Below are positions 1 to 6,672 of a stretch of DNA of 33,001 nt, piece after piece. Position 1 is the stretch's first letter, and every line of letters starts with the position of its first letter. Made by a program: the position numbers and the translations under genes. The notes beneath the pieces are model-generated. The model searched no databases. It had not been told where the DNA came from and saw only the letters and a list, made by a program, of their open reading frames with translations. The stretch comes from an uncultured Verrucomicrobiota bacterium (GTDB taxonomy: Bacteria; Verrucomicrobiota; Verrucomicrobiia; Limisphaerales; UBA9464), in NCBI GenBank assembly GCA_903896505.1, contig CAITXU010000192.1, positions 1-33,001 on the forward strand, read 5' to 3'.

Positions 1-22
1 GGTGTCGATCCCCGCAATGATT

Positions 23-108
23 GGGGACTTGCAGGAGCGCGTCCCTCCGGACGCAAGTCCCTCCGAAGGAGGGACATCCAACGGAGGGATGCGCTCCTGC
101 AGGTCCCC
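23..108. repeat. Composite inverted repeat (27-bp arms with an inner hairpin)
   Basis: The arms at 23-49 and 82-108 are inverted copies with two mismatches over 27 bp (core GCAGGAGCGC against GCGCTCCTGC). Between them, 57-64 (GTCCCTCC) and 68-75 (GGAGGGAC) form a perfect 8-bp stem around GAA. The result is a nested cruciform or long RNA hairpin. No transposase is nearby, so a dispersed REP/MITE-like element is my inference. It could instead terminate a gene lying left of the window, although no T-tract follows. Confidence 0.75.
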
Positions 109-275
109 ATATTGATTTTAAACACCATCGCTTGGGCACGGCCGAGGCTTGCCGGGAGGCATGCCCGACCACGGCCGTTTTTGGCCTCCACCACCTGTTG
201 AATCAAAGGGGCACCGATAACACCGCCTAAAACAGATTTGGCGTCGGCGTCGGCGGGTTGCAAATTCCAACTTAA

Positions 276-1625
276 ATGAAACCAAGAGTGACCCTCTGCG
301 CATGGGCTGCCGGCTTGAGTCTGATCGGATTGGCCTTCGCCCAACGCCTGTCTGCCGCTGATTGGCCTCAGTGGCTCGGACCGGAACGAGACTCGGTCTG
401 GCATGAGAGCGGTATTTTGGAGCGGTTTCCCGAGGGCGGACCCATCCGACTTTGGAGGGCCGAGATTGGCGCGGGCTTTTCCGGTCCTTCCGTAGCGGGG
501 GGCAAGGTTTACGTTTCGGACCGGATCGTCCCACAGAATGCGCCCAAGCCGAAGAGTGCTTTCGACACCCCCCAGATTCCAGGGATGGAGCGGGTCCTGT
601 GCTTCAACGAAGCCGACGGGACCCTACTCTGGAAATATTCGTACGATTGTCCCTACACCGTGAGCTATGCCTCGGGTCCACGGGCAACTCCCCTGGTCCA
701 TCAGGGCAAAGTGTATGTCCTTGGGACGATGGGAAACCTGACCTGCCTTGATGCGGCGACCGGCAGCGTTGTCTGGCAGCGGGATTTCAAAGCGGATTTT
801 GGTCTCAAGGTCCCAATTTGGGGAAGCTCGGCCAATCCGCTGATCGACGGGGACCGACTCTATTGCCTCGTTGGAGGCGAGGGCAGCGTCGCGGTGGCCT
901 TTGACAAGAACACCGGTAAAGAGCTGTGGCGGGCTCTTTCGGCCAAGGAACCGGGCTACGCGCCACCGGTGATTGAAGAATTGGGCGGTCGTCGCCAATT
1001 AATCCTCTGGCACGCCGAAGCGGTGAATGGGCTGGACCCGGCGACCGGGAAGCTCCTCTGGACCGAGCCGTGGAAGATGAACTACGGCATGTCGATACCG
1101 ACCCCTCGGAAGGTGGGCAATGATCTCTTCTTCACTGCCTTTTACAACGGCTCACTGCTGCTCCGGTTCACGCCGGGCCAGGACGCTCCGACAGTGGTCT
1201 GGCGGACGGCCAAGATGAGTGAGCGCGACACCACCCACCTCAATAGTGTCATGTCGACGCCCTTCATTGAAGATGGGTACATCTACGGGCCGTGCAGCTA
1301 TGGCCAGTTCCGATGTCTTCGGGAGGCCACCGGGGAACGACTTTGGGAAACCTACGCGCCAACCAGCGGCAAATCGGATCGATGGGGCAACTGCTTCGTG
1401 GTCAAAAACGGCGGACGCTTCTTTCTCTTCAGTGAAAAAGGCGACCTGATCATTGCCCGGCTTTCGCCTCAGGGATATGAGGAGATCAGCCGGGCTCACG
1501 TGATCGAGGCGTCCAATCCTGACCCAGGCCGACCGGTAGTTTGGACCCATCCCGCCTTCGCAAACCACCACGTCTACATCCGGAATGATCAGGAATTGAT
1601 CTGCCTGGACCTGGCTTCGAAATAG
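276..1625 (+). CDS. Secreted PQQ-binding-like beta-propeller protein
   Basis: This 449-aa protein starts with a signal peptide (MKPR, a hydrophobic stretch, then a likely cleavage near LSAADW). The mature part opens with the WPQWLGPERDSVW signature usual in verrucomicrobial and planctomycete PQQ-like proteins. Repeated blades follow, such as GKVYVLGTMGNLTCLDAATG and LDPATGKLLWTEPW, in which a Tyr-x-Leu-Asp strand precedes an Ala-Thr-Gly-x-x-x-Trp turn. The fold is an eight-bladed propeller of the BamB/quinoprotein type, presumably periplasmic. No catalytic domain is attached, so substrate and cofactor use are unknown. The ATG follows the noncoding repeat region with no clear ribosome site. 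The gene converges on the peroxiredoxin gene, with about 40 bp between them. The family call is firm and the role is open. Confidence 0.9.
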   Translation: MKPRVTLCAWAAGLSLIGLAFAQRLSAADWPQWLGPERDSVWHESGILERFPEGGPIRLWRAEIGAGFSGPSVAGGKVYVSDRIVPQNAPKPKSAFDTPQIPGMERVLCFNEADGTLLWKYSYDCPYTVSYASGPRATPLVHQGKVYVLGTMGNLTCLDAATGSVVWQRDFKADFGLKVPIWGSSANPLIDGDRLYCLVGGEGSVAVAFDKNTGKELWRALSAKEPGYAPPVIEELGGRRQLILWHAEAVNGLDPATGKLLWTEPWKMNYGMSIPTPRKVGNDLFFTAFYNGSLLLRFTPGQDAPTVVWRTAKMSERDTTHLNSVMSTPFIEDGYIYGPCSYGQFRCLREATGERLWETYAPTSGKSDRWGNCFVVKNGGRFFLFSEKGDLIIARLSPQGYEEISRAHVIEASNPDPGRPVVWTHPAFANHHVYIRNDQELICLDLASK

Positions 1626-1642
1626 CCGGAACCGCACCTTCC

Positions 1643-1684
1643 GAGGGATTTCCCTCCACCCGGTCCTCAGCGATTGGGCTGAGG
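1643..1684. terminator. Possible bidirectional terminator hairpins between convergent genes
   Basis: Two small perfect stems lie at the junction of the convergent genes: GAGGGATTTCCCTC (1643-1656), and CCTCAGC/GCTGAGG around a 6-nt loop (1665-1684), which overlaps the peroxiredoxin stop codon. There is no T-tract on either side, so this is placement plus symmetry only. Confidence 0.35.
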
Positions 1685-2302
1685 GGTGTAGCGCAGGTAT
1701 GGTTTCACCACTCGAAAGCCCTTTGGAAAGAGCGTCGTTGCCTCGGCATCCTTGACCGCCGGCGTGATGATGCAGTCTTCGCCATCCTTCCAATCGGCTG
1801 GAGTGGCGACACGGAATTTGGCGGTGAGCTGGAGCGAATCGATCACACGGAGCAGTTCGAGAAAATTGCGCCCCGTTGAAGCTGGATAGGTCAGGGTGAG
1901 CTTGATCTTTTTGTCCGGCCCAATGATGAATACCGAACGGACCGTGGCCTTGTCGTCCGCATTCGGATGGATCATGTCGTAGAGGGCCGCCACCTTCTTC
2001 ACCGGATCGGCGATGATGGGGTAATTGACCGTCACATGCTGAGTCTCGTTGATATCGCTCACCCAACCGCGATGAGAGTCGATGGGGTCGACGCTGATGG
2101 CGGCCACTTTCACGTTCCGTTTGGCGAATTCGGAACCAAGACGGGCCACAGCACCGAGTTCCGTGGTGCAAACGGGGGTGTAATCCGCAGGATGGGAAAA
2201 CAAGATGCCCCAACCGTCACCGAGCCATTGATGAAACGAAATGGGACCAGCGGTGGAGTCGGCAGAAAAGTCGGGAGCGATGTCCCCAAGTCGGAGTGCC
2301 AT
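1667..2302 (-). CDS. Peroxiredoxin (1-Cys, Prx6-type AhpC/TSA family)
   Basis: This 211-aa thiol peroxidase would reduce hydrogen peroxide and organic peroxides in the cytoplasm. The active-site block is HPADYTPVCTTELG, with peroxidatic Cys45 and the conserved Pro and Thr of PxxxTxxC. The segment TPADWKDGED and the C-terminal LFPKGF...YLRYTPQP are the Prx6-subfamily tail. Length fits the family (about 210-220 aa). The only other cysteine (GEDCI) is not at a normal resolving position, consistent with a 1-Cys enzyme that needs an external reductant. I chose the ATG of MALRLGDIAPDF over an upstream in-frame start because family members begin there. The gene is monocistronic and convergent with the propeller gene. 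I see no obvious OxyR or PerR site upstream. Confidence 0.95.
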   Translation of the reverse strand: MALRLGDIAPDFSADSTAGPISFHQWLGDGWGILFSHPADYTPVCTTELGAVARLGSEFAKRNVKVAAISVDPIDSHRGWVSDINETQHVTVNYPIIADPVKKVAALYDMIHPNADDKATVRSVFIIGPDKKIKLTLTYPASTGRNFLELLRVIDSLQLTAKFRVATPADWKDGEDCIITPAVKDAEATTLFPKGFRVVKPYLRYTPQPNR

Positions 2303-2474
2303 AGAATTGCGATGAATTGGTGAGTGTTGCTGGGATCGAACTTGTCGCCATTCCAGTCGGGAAGTCAATCTGTTGCTCGAAGTGCCCCCGGGTGTTCTTC
2401 CCCGCTCAGAGTTCGATCACGGCGATTCAACACTGAAAGCGAAGGTCCTGCAGACTTCAATTGGTAGGTCTGGA

Positions 2475-2493
2475 AGGAGGCAGGATGCCTCCT
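2475..2493. repeat. REP-like hairpin AGGAGGC-AGGAT-GCCTCCT
   Basis: A perfect 7-bp stem around the loop AGGAT, lying 3' of the small membrane-protein gene (minus strand). The same GGC-AGGAT-GCC core, with different outer stem bases that still pair, occurs at 3618-3636 and 3749-3767. Confidence 0.6.
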
Positions 2494-2526
2494 CGACCCC
2501 GACCTGACCGAACAGGGAAGCCTGAG

Positions 2527-2931
2527 CTAGCTCACAACCGATTTCCCCCGAAACCATGGCATCAAGGCGAAGACCAACAGCAGCGCAAGGAAGGCTGCCC
2601 CGGACACAGGATCGTGGTGGGTGAAGACGGCTGCCACCGTCATGCCCATCAAAAAGACTCCCATCAGGATTTCCGTCCCGACCGACAAACCCAGAGCTAT
2701 GAAGCCTACCCATAGCCGGGTGCTCGCGGTGGATGATGACGGGAGGCGTCGGATGATCCATCCCGCAGCAATATACATTGCGAACAGCATGAAGGGACCC
2801 TCCAGCAGTTCGGCATACCGGACACCCAATCGTGGAACAACCCACAAGGTCCGGATTGTCCCCAGAGCAAAACCAGTTCCAAAGACAAGAGCAAAGTATA
2901 CAATCGCTGACCCGAGGATGGAAGGGGTCAT
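2527..2931 (-). CDS. Small integral membrane protein, uncharacterised
   Basis: This 134-aa, very hydrophobic protein has about four transmembrane helices (roughly residues 6-26, 44-62, 72-95 and 102-124). Short polar links separate them, including IIRRLPSSSTASTR, which by the positive-inside rule should face the cytoplasm. Conserved-looking charged positions inside or beside helices are the Arg in GTIRTLW and the Glu in AELLEGPFML. I do not recognise a named family. The ATG start puts the first helix at the N-terminus with no spare residues. It lies between the peroxiredoxin gene and the fasciclin remnant, all on the minus strand, but spacing is wide and an operon is not evident. Length and helix pattern favour a real gene over a shadow frame. 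Confidence 0.7.
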   Translation of the reverse strand: MTPSILGSAIVYFALVFGTGFALGTIRTLWVVPRLGVRYAELLEGPFMLFAMYIAAGWIIRRLPSSSTASTRLWVGFIALGLSVGTEILMGVFLMGMTVAAVFTHHDPVSGAAFLALLLVFALMPWFRGKSVVS

Positions 2932-3072
2932 AGGGTTTCAACTAGCCGCGAAAGATGTCAGACCGCTCGAGTGATCATCGAGTTCAAAACTGCCTTCAAT
3001 GACCTGAATTCCGAGCGTTCATTACACCCAGGGCAACCGGACCAATTTCCAGTGCCCTCCTCGATGACGAAT

Positions 3073-3348
3073 TTATTCGAGGATGACCGCATCAATGGCA
3101 TGGATGACACCGTAGCTGGCGATGATGTCGGCCTTGACCGGACCGGTTTTGACATCCGCAGCCAGGACTTTGCCCGAGACCACATGATGGTTGAGAAGTG
3201 CGGTCAGCTTTTCCTTGTTTTCTGGTTTCAACAGATTTTCAAGAGTTCCTGACGGCAATTTCTCAAAAGCCTTGTCCATCTTCGTAAATATAGAATCGCC
3301 AGAGTGGCACTCAATGGGGTGAAACCCGGGTGATGGGTCGAAATCCAT
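3073..3348 (-). pseudogene. Truncated fasciclin (FAS1) domain remnant
   Basis: The 91-aa product carries recognisable FAS1 pieces: DKAFEKLPSGTLENLLKPEN, then LTALLNHHVVSGKVLAADV (the H2-type YH motif region, here HH), and a C-terminal ASYGVIHAIDAVILE (FAS1 end block). A normal FAS1 domain is about 130-140 aa. Here the whole N-terminal third is missing, the FTVFAPTD segment is shortened to FTKMD, and about 25 residues are absent between AADV and VKADI. An in-frame TGA lies directly before the ATG, so no longer version exists. No signal peptide remains. I read it as a decayed, non-functional copy. A short expressed adhesin-like protein is possible but unlikely. Confidence 0.7.
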
Positions 3349-3560
3349 TCAACCGACGATGCTCACCCGCGAAATCACGGTACGATTAATCCAGGATGGA
3401 GACTCCCGATCGATCAGCACCGTCTGACGAATGGCGGGCACCAAATCGGGGTGGTACCGAGGGATGTTCGAACCGCCGCGGCTCACCGGGAGGTTCGCCC
3501 TACCACGGTTCAGTCGGCTATCAATGCAACTCTTTGACTATCCGTCACATCGGTAGGGCG

Positions 3561-3844
3561 AGGCTCAAGCCGAGCCGTGGCGGCCCGAACCAGACCCATT
3601 CCGCGGACGCGAAGTCAAAGCGGCAGGATGCCGCTTCCACTTCTGCGACCCATTCCGCCCGTGACAAGCCAAAGGGCCGTCCGCAGGACCGAGGCTCAAG
3701 CCGAGCTGTGGCGGTCCGAACCAGACCTAATCCGCAGACGCGAAGTCAAAGCGGCAGGATGCCGCTTCCACCTCTGCGACCCATCCCGCCCGTGAGAAGC
3801 CAAAGGGCCGTCCGCAGGACCGAGGCTCAAGCCGAGCCGTGGTG
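3561..3844. repeat. 131-bp tandem repeat, about 2.2 copies
   Basis: Copy 1 is 3561-3691, copy 2 is 3692-3822, and a partial third copy starts at 3823 and fades after about 20 bp. I count about eight mismatches between the full copies (about 94% identity). Each copy starts with a GGCTC-AAGCC-GAGCC mini-hairpin and carries the AAGCGGC-AGGAT-GCCGCTT hairpin (3618-3636 and 3749-3767). Confidence 0.9.
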
Positions 3845-3930
3845 GGAATCCGGTTGGCCCGCCATCCATCACCATCTGGCGTAGTCCACCCGCGGACCCA
3901 TTGGATCCTTTTGGACATCCAATTTTCTGA

Positions 3931-3997
3931 ATCTGCGTTCATCTGCGCGAATCTGCGGATCAACTCCGACCACCGAGATGGGAAGTATCCGCAGATT
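3931..3997. repeat. ATCTGCG decamer repeat with terminal inverted repeat
   Basis: Three direct decamers of form ATCTGCGNNN run from 3931 to 3960. The last one forms AATCTGCGGAT (3950-3960), which has a perfect 11-bp inverted partner ATCCGCAGATT at 3987-3997. From memory, similar ATCTGCG-rich elements are common between genes in Verrucomicrobia and Planctomycetes; that recall is unchecked. Confidence 0.7.
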
Positions 3998-4160
3998 GAC
4001 ACAGATTAAAAACGCCTAGATGCGTACCGTCTCTGTTGACCGACACTTTCCGGATAGCCGCTGGTCATCCGTCGGCGCTGACTCACCTTAGCCGGGACCG
4101 TGGATACGGGGAATCCCCCATATGGAATCTTCCATGGTTCATCCTATCCTGCTTCAAAGT

Positions 4161-5897
4161 ATGAAACCGTCCCGGAATGTTTACCCTTTCACCCTTCTAA
4201 TATGGCACTCCAGTGACGTCGCAACCGTGGGATTCCTGTTGCTGGGCATCACATCAGTGCGGGCCAGCGTCGCTTACGGTTCGATCAACAATTTTGACAC
4301 CGTGAATGATACCGGGGTGGAGTGTCACGGCTTCGAGATCGAAATCGACGACATCCACAGCGCGGACATCACTTACACCTACAGCTGGAATCACTACGGG
4401 ACACCAAAGATAAGCGAGGATAACGCCGATCCATTGCATCCGAAAGTGCGGGTCCGATACGAGAGCGCCAGGAACCCGAACGGCACTTGGGCTGCCTACA
4501 CCGCCATCCCCTCCGGTCCCATAGCGCCGACCCAAGGGCATCAGTTTACCGACCCTTCCGTAAATTTTGGTGGCGAACACCTCGGCGCTGGATATCGCGG
4601 TACGCCTTCCAGCGTCAGCTATCACTGGTTGATTGACAGTGGTGGTGCATTGGCACTCGGCCCGGCGGTCAATATCGCCACCCCGACCTTCACTTATAAC
4701 CCACCTGCGGCGGCTGTTCCGGCTCAGGTCCAAGCCGCGATTGTCCCGCCTCCGCCCCCGGTGCCGGACCCGTTGGAGTTTGGAAGCGCCTCCTGGGTCA
4801 AGGAAATCCGCACCAGCACCCACAACAATAACGAGGTGAAACTCCGAGATTTAGTGTCCGAAGACCCCGCCAACCCGAACGATAAGAACTTGCGCAACGG
4901 CGAGCCGGATGAAGTCGAGGTCGAATGGCAGATTCTCCAGGTTGACCACAATGCCGCGAACGGTGGCGCCAATGGCGAACTGGTGGGTGCACCTGAAAAT
5001 TTGAACCATGGCGACGAGGTCATCACCCGCCGCTACGAGTTTTACAAATATGCAGGCCCGCTGGATGCCGAAACAGGGGAAGCCCTCGGCGCCAGTGTGG
5101 GCTCGGACGGAATTCATGGTGTTGGGGCCTATACCAACACGGTCGTGGTCGGGGATTTCTTCGGTTCGCAGATGTCGGCCTTTGACAACGAGTTGCAGGT
5201 CGGACTGATTGACCATCTGCCCGATGGTAATATCAACGCCATCTACGCCACACGGGCACTGGTGATTGCCGTGGTCCCGTTCACTGCCGCGAGCACGGGC
5301 ATACTCCCGACGGGACTGACCTTCAATGAGGCAACGGGTGAGTTGTCCGGGATGCCAACGGTCAGCGGCGTTTTCACGTTCAACGTTCGACTTGTGGCGA
5401 CGAACAGCCCGGCGCTGATGAAGACGTATACCTTCGCCATCGCTGCCGCTGGCGAGGAACTGCCCCCGCATAGCACGGTGGATACGGTCGCATCGCCGCT
5501 CACGGGCGGTTTCACCACCGGAAACGGATTCTACACCAACAACACGACGGCAACGGTCACAGCCACTCCGGTTGCCGGATTTGCGTTCGTGAACTGGACG
5601 GATAACGGCAAAGCCATCAGCAGTTCAGCCAGCTACACGTTCACCAATCTCGTCAACCGATCGTTGGTGGCCAACTTCGTATCGATCCCTTCGCTTTCTT
5701 TGTACCTAACATCGCCCAGTTCGCTGGTCCTCGCCTGGCCCACCAAGGACGCCAACCTGGTCCTGCAACTCAGCACAAATCTCGGGATTACGAATTGGGT
5801 ATCGGCACCGGAGCCGGTGACCATCGTGGGCACCAACAACCGGGTGAGCATTTCACCCATCGTTGGAGACCGATTTTACCGGTTGATTCGCCCTTAA
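4161..5897 (+). CDS. Secreted multidomain protein: Ig-like, InlB-type repeat, verrucomicrobial C-terminal domain
   Basis: This protein of about 578 aa has an N-terminal hydrophobic stretch (VATVGFLLLGITSVRA) that fits a signal peptide. It is followed by a region starting YGSINNFDTVNDTG and HGFEIEIDDIH, which I recall from secreted PEP-CTERM-type proteins of unknown function. Around residues 375-425 is a putative Ig (He_PIG-like) module with LPTGLTFNEATGELSGMP. About 433-506 is a divergent InlB B-repeat (VTATPVAGFAFVNWTDNG...ANF). The last 65 residues (LVLAWPTKDANLVLQLSTNL...FYRLI) match the C-terminal domain seen on many verrucomicrobial extracellular proteins. A proline-rich linker (PPPPPVPDP) sits near residue 200. 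In-frame starts at 4122 and 4134 are possible. I prefer 4161 for a shorter n-region. No enzyme motif is visible, so adhesion or polymer binding is only a guess. Confidence 0.8.
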   Translation: MKPSRNVYPFTLLIWHSSDVATVGFLLLGITSVRASVAYGSINNFDTVNDTGVECHGFEIEIDDIHSADITYTYSWNHYGTPKISEDNADPLHPKVRVRYESARNPNGTWAAYTAIPSGPIAPTQGHQFTDPSVNFGGEHLGAGYRGTPSSVSYHWLIDSGGALALGPAVNIATPTFTYNPPAAAVPAQVQAAIVPPPPPVPDPLEFGSASWVKEIRTSTHNNNEVKLRDLVSEDPANPNDKNLRNGEPDEVEVEWQILQVDHNAANGGANGELVGAPENLNHGDEVITRRYEFYKYAGPLDAETGEALGASVGSDGIHGVGAYTNTVVVGDFFGSQMSAFDNELQVGLIDHLPDGNINAIYATRALVIAVVPFTAASTGILPTGLTFNEATGELSGMPTVSGVFTFNVRLVATNSPALMKTYTFAIAAAGEELPPHSTVDTVASPLTGGFTTGNGFYTNNTTATVTATPVAGFAFVNWTDNGKAISSSASYTFTNLVNRSLVANFVSIPSLSLYLTSPSSLVLAWPTKDANLVLQLSTNLGITNWVSAPEPVTIVGTNNRVSISPIVGDRFYRLIRP

Positions 5898-5924
5898 GGA
5901 CAACTTCCAACACGAAACATAAGG

Positions 5925-6146
5925 ATGAAGACAAACGACCACATTCCTACCAATTTTACGTTCGAGGAAGCGGACAAGTACGAAAGTGACTATTTGAAAG
6001 CGGTGGAGGACATCAAAAAGGAGTTTCGCCTGGAAAAAAATCTATGGGACAAGTGGTTGGACCTGTTGGCAGGGGAAGCCCATCAGTCGGCGGCGGAGCG
6101 GGTCATGATGACCCGATGGATGGAGGGAGAAAAAGGTAATTTGTGA
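5925..6146 (+). CDS. Small hypothetical protein (73 aa) leading the P1B-ATPase cassette
   Basis: A highly charged soluble protein, predicted mostly helical, without cysteines, transmembrane segments or a recognised domain. Visible features are an acidic patch (FEEADKYESDYLKAVEDIKKE) and a Trp-containing stretch (LWDKWLDLLAGEAHQSAAE). The ATG follows AAGG by two bases, too close for an ideal ribosome site. Its stop is four bases before the next start, which is the best evidence that it is a real, co-transcribed gene. Function unknown. A cytoplasmic partner or regulator of the downstream membrane proteins is a guess from position only. Confidence 0.65.
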   Translation: MKTNDHIPTNFTFEEADKYESDYLKAVEDIKKEFRLEKNLWDKWLDLLAGEAHQSAAERVMMTRWMEGEKGNL

Positions 6147-6150
6147 AACC

Positions 6151-6630
6151 ATGACCGCCACCCATTTCCATCTCATTCTCAACCACATCCCCGTCCTGGG
6201 CACCGCTTTTGGACTGGGTCTCCTTGCTTTTGGTCTTTGGCGCAAGAGCGACGACCTTAAGAAGGCCGCGCTGGGAGTCTTCGTCATCGTGGCCATCACA
6301 ACCATCCCGGTTTATCTCACCGGCGAACCTGCGGAAGATGGAGTGGCGTTGCTCCCCGGTGTCTCCAAGGCTTACATGGAACGGCATGAAGAAGCTGCTG
6401 GTTTCAGCTTTGCAGGGGGCACAGTGCTGGGCGTCGTGTCGCTGGCCGCCCTGCTCTTTTTTCGTCGTGGGAGACTATTACCCATCTGGGTCGGCAGCTC
6501 GTTGCTCGCCGCCTCATTAATCGTCAGTGGTCTGATGGCATGGACTGCAAATTTAGGCGGGCAAATTCGGCATTCGGAAATTCACACCGGCGATGTCCTT
6601 CCGTCTGCCGCCAACGAGAGAGATCGATAG
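6151..6630 (+). CDS. DUF2231-like four-helix membrane protein with conserved histidines
   Basis: This 159-aa protein has four predicted membrane helices at about 9-29, 38-57, 84-104 and 109-131. It opens with HFHLILNHIPVLG (His5, His7, His12), an N-terminal signature I associate with DUF2231-like, cytochrome b561-type small membrane proteins. More histidines sit at His79 (AYMERHEEAAG, before helix 3) and His141/His145 after helix 4. The histidine placement near the membrane surface would suit haem or metal binding, but I cannot prove ligation. The start is four bases after the previous stop, and 42 bp separate it from the P1B-ATPase, indicating one transcript. A role in electron transfer or metal handling beside the pump is inferred from context. 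Confidence 0.8.
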   Translation: MTATHFHLILNHIPVLGTAFGLGLLAFGLWRKSDDLKKAALGVFVIVAITTIPVYLTGEPAEDGVALLPGVSKAYMERHEEAAGFSFAGGTVLGVVSLAALLFFRRGRLLPIWVGSSLLAASLIVSGLMAWTANLGGQIRHSEIHTGDVLPSAANERDR

Positions 6631-6672
6631 CAGCTGGTTTGGTGAGTCACACCTTTGCCTCAAATTTTGAAA

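Larger units (their letters stand above)
3349..4160. other. Repeat-rich non-coding region
   Basis: About 810 bp without a believable gene. It contains an inverted CGCCCTACC (3496-3504) / GGTAGGGCG (3552-3560) pair, a 131-bp tandem repeat, REP-like hairpins and an ATCTGCG decamer block. Reading frames open through it only because the repeat period keeps shifting stops. It looks like an accumulation zone for dispersed short repeats. Confidence 0.75.

Noticed and set aside
1152..2213. 353-codon minus-strand frame overlapping the propeller and peroxiredoxin genes
   Set aside because: It is a shadow of the true genes; its translation has no family features while both overlapping genes have strong ones.
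3561..3844. CRISPR-like array
   Set aside because: Repeat unit is 131 bp with near-identical whole units and no variable spacers; no cas genes nearby.
3396..3884. Open frame of 162 codons across the tandem repeat (and a 72-codon frame inside it)
   Set aside because: The amino-acid repeat mirrors the 131-bp DNA repeat; low-complexity Arg/Pro/Ser content, no start signal, no family features.
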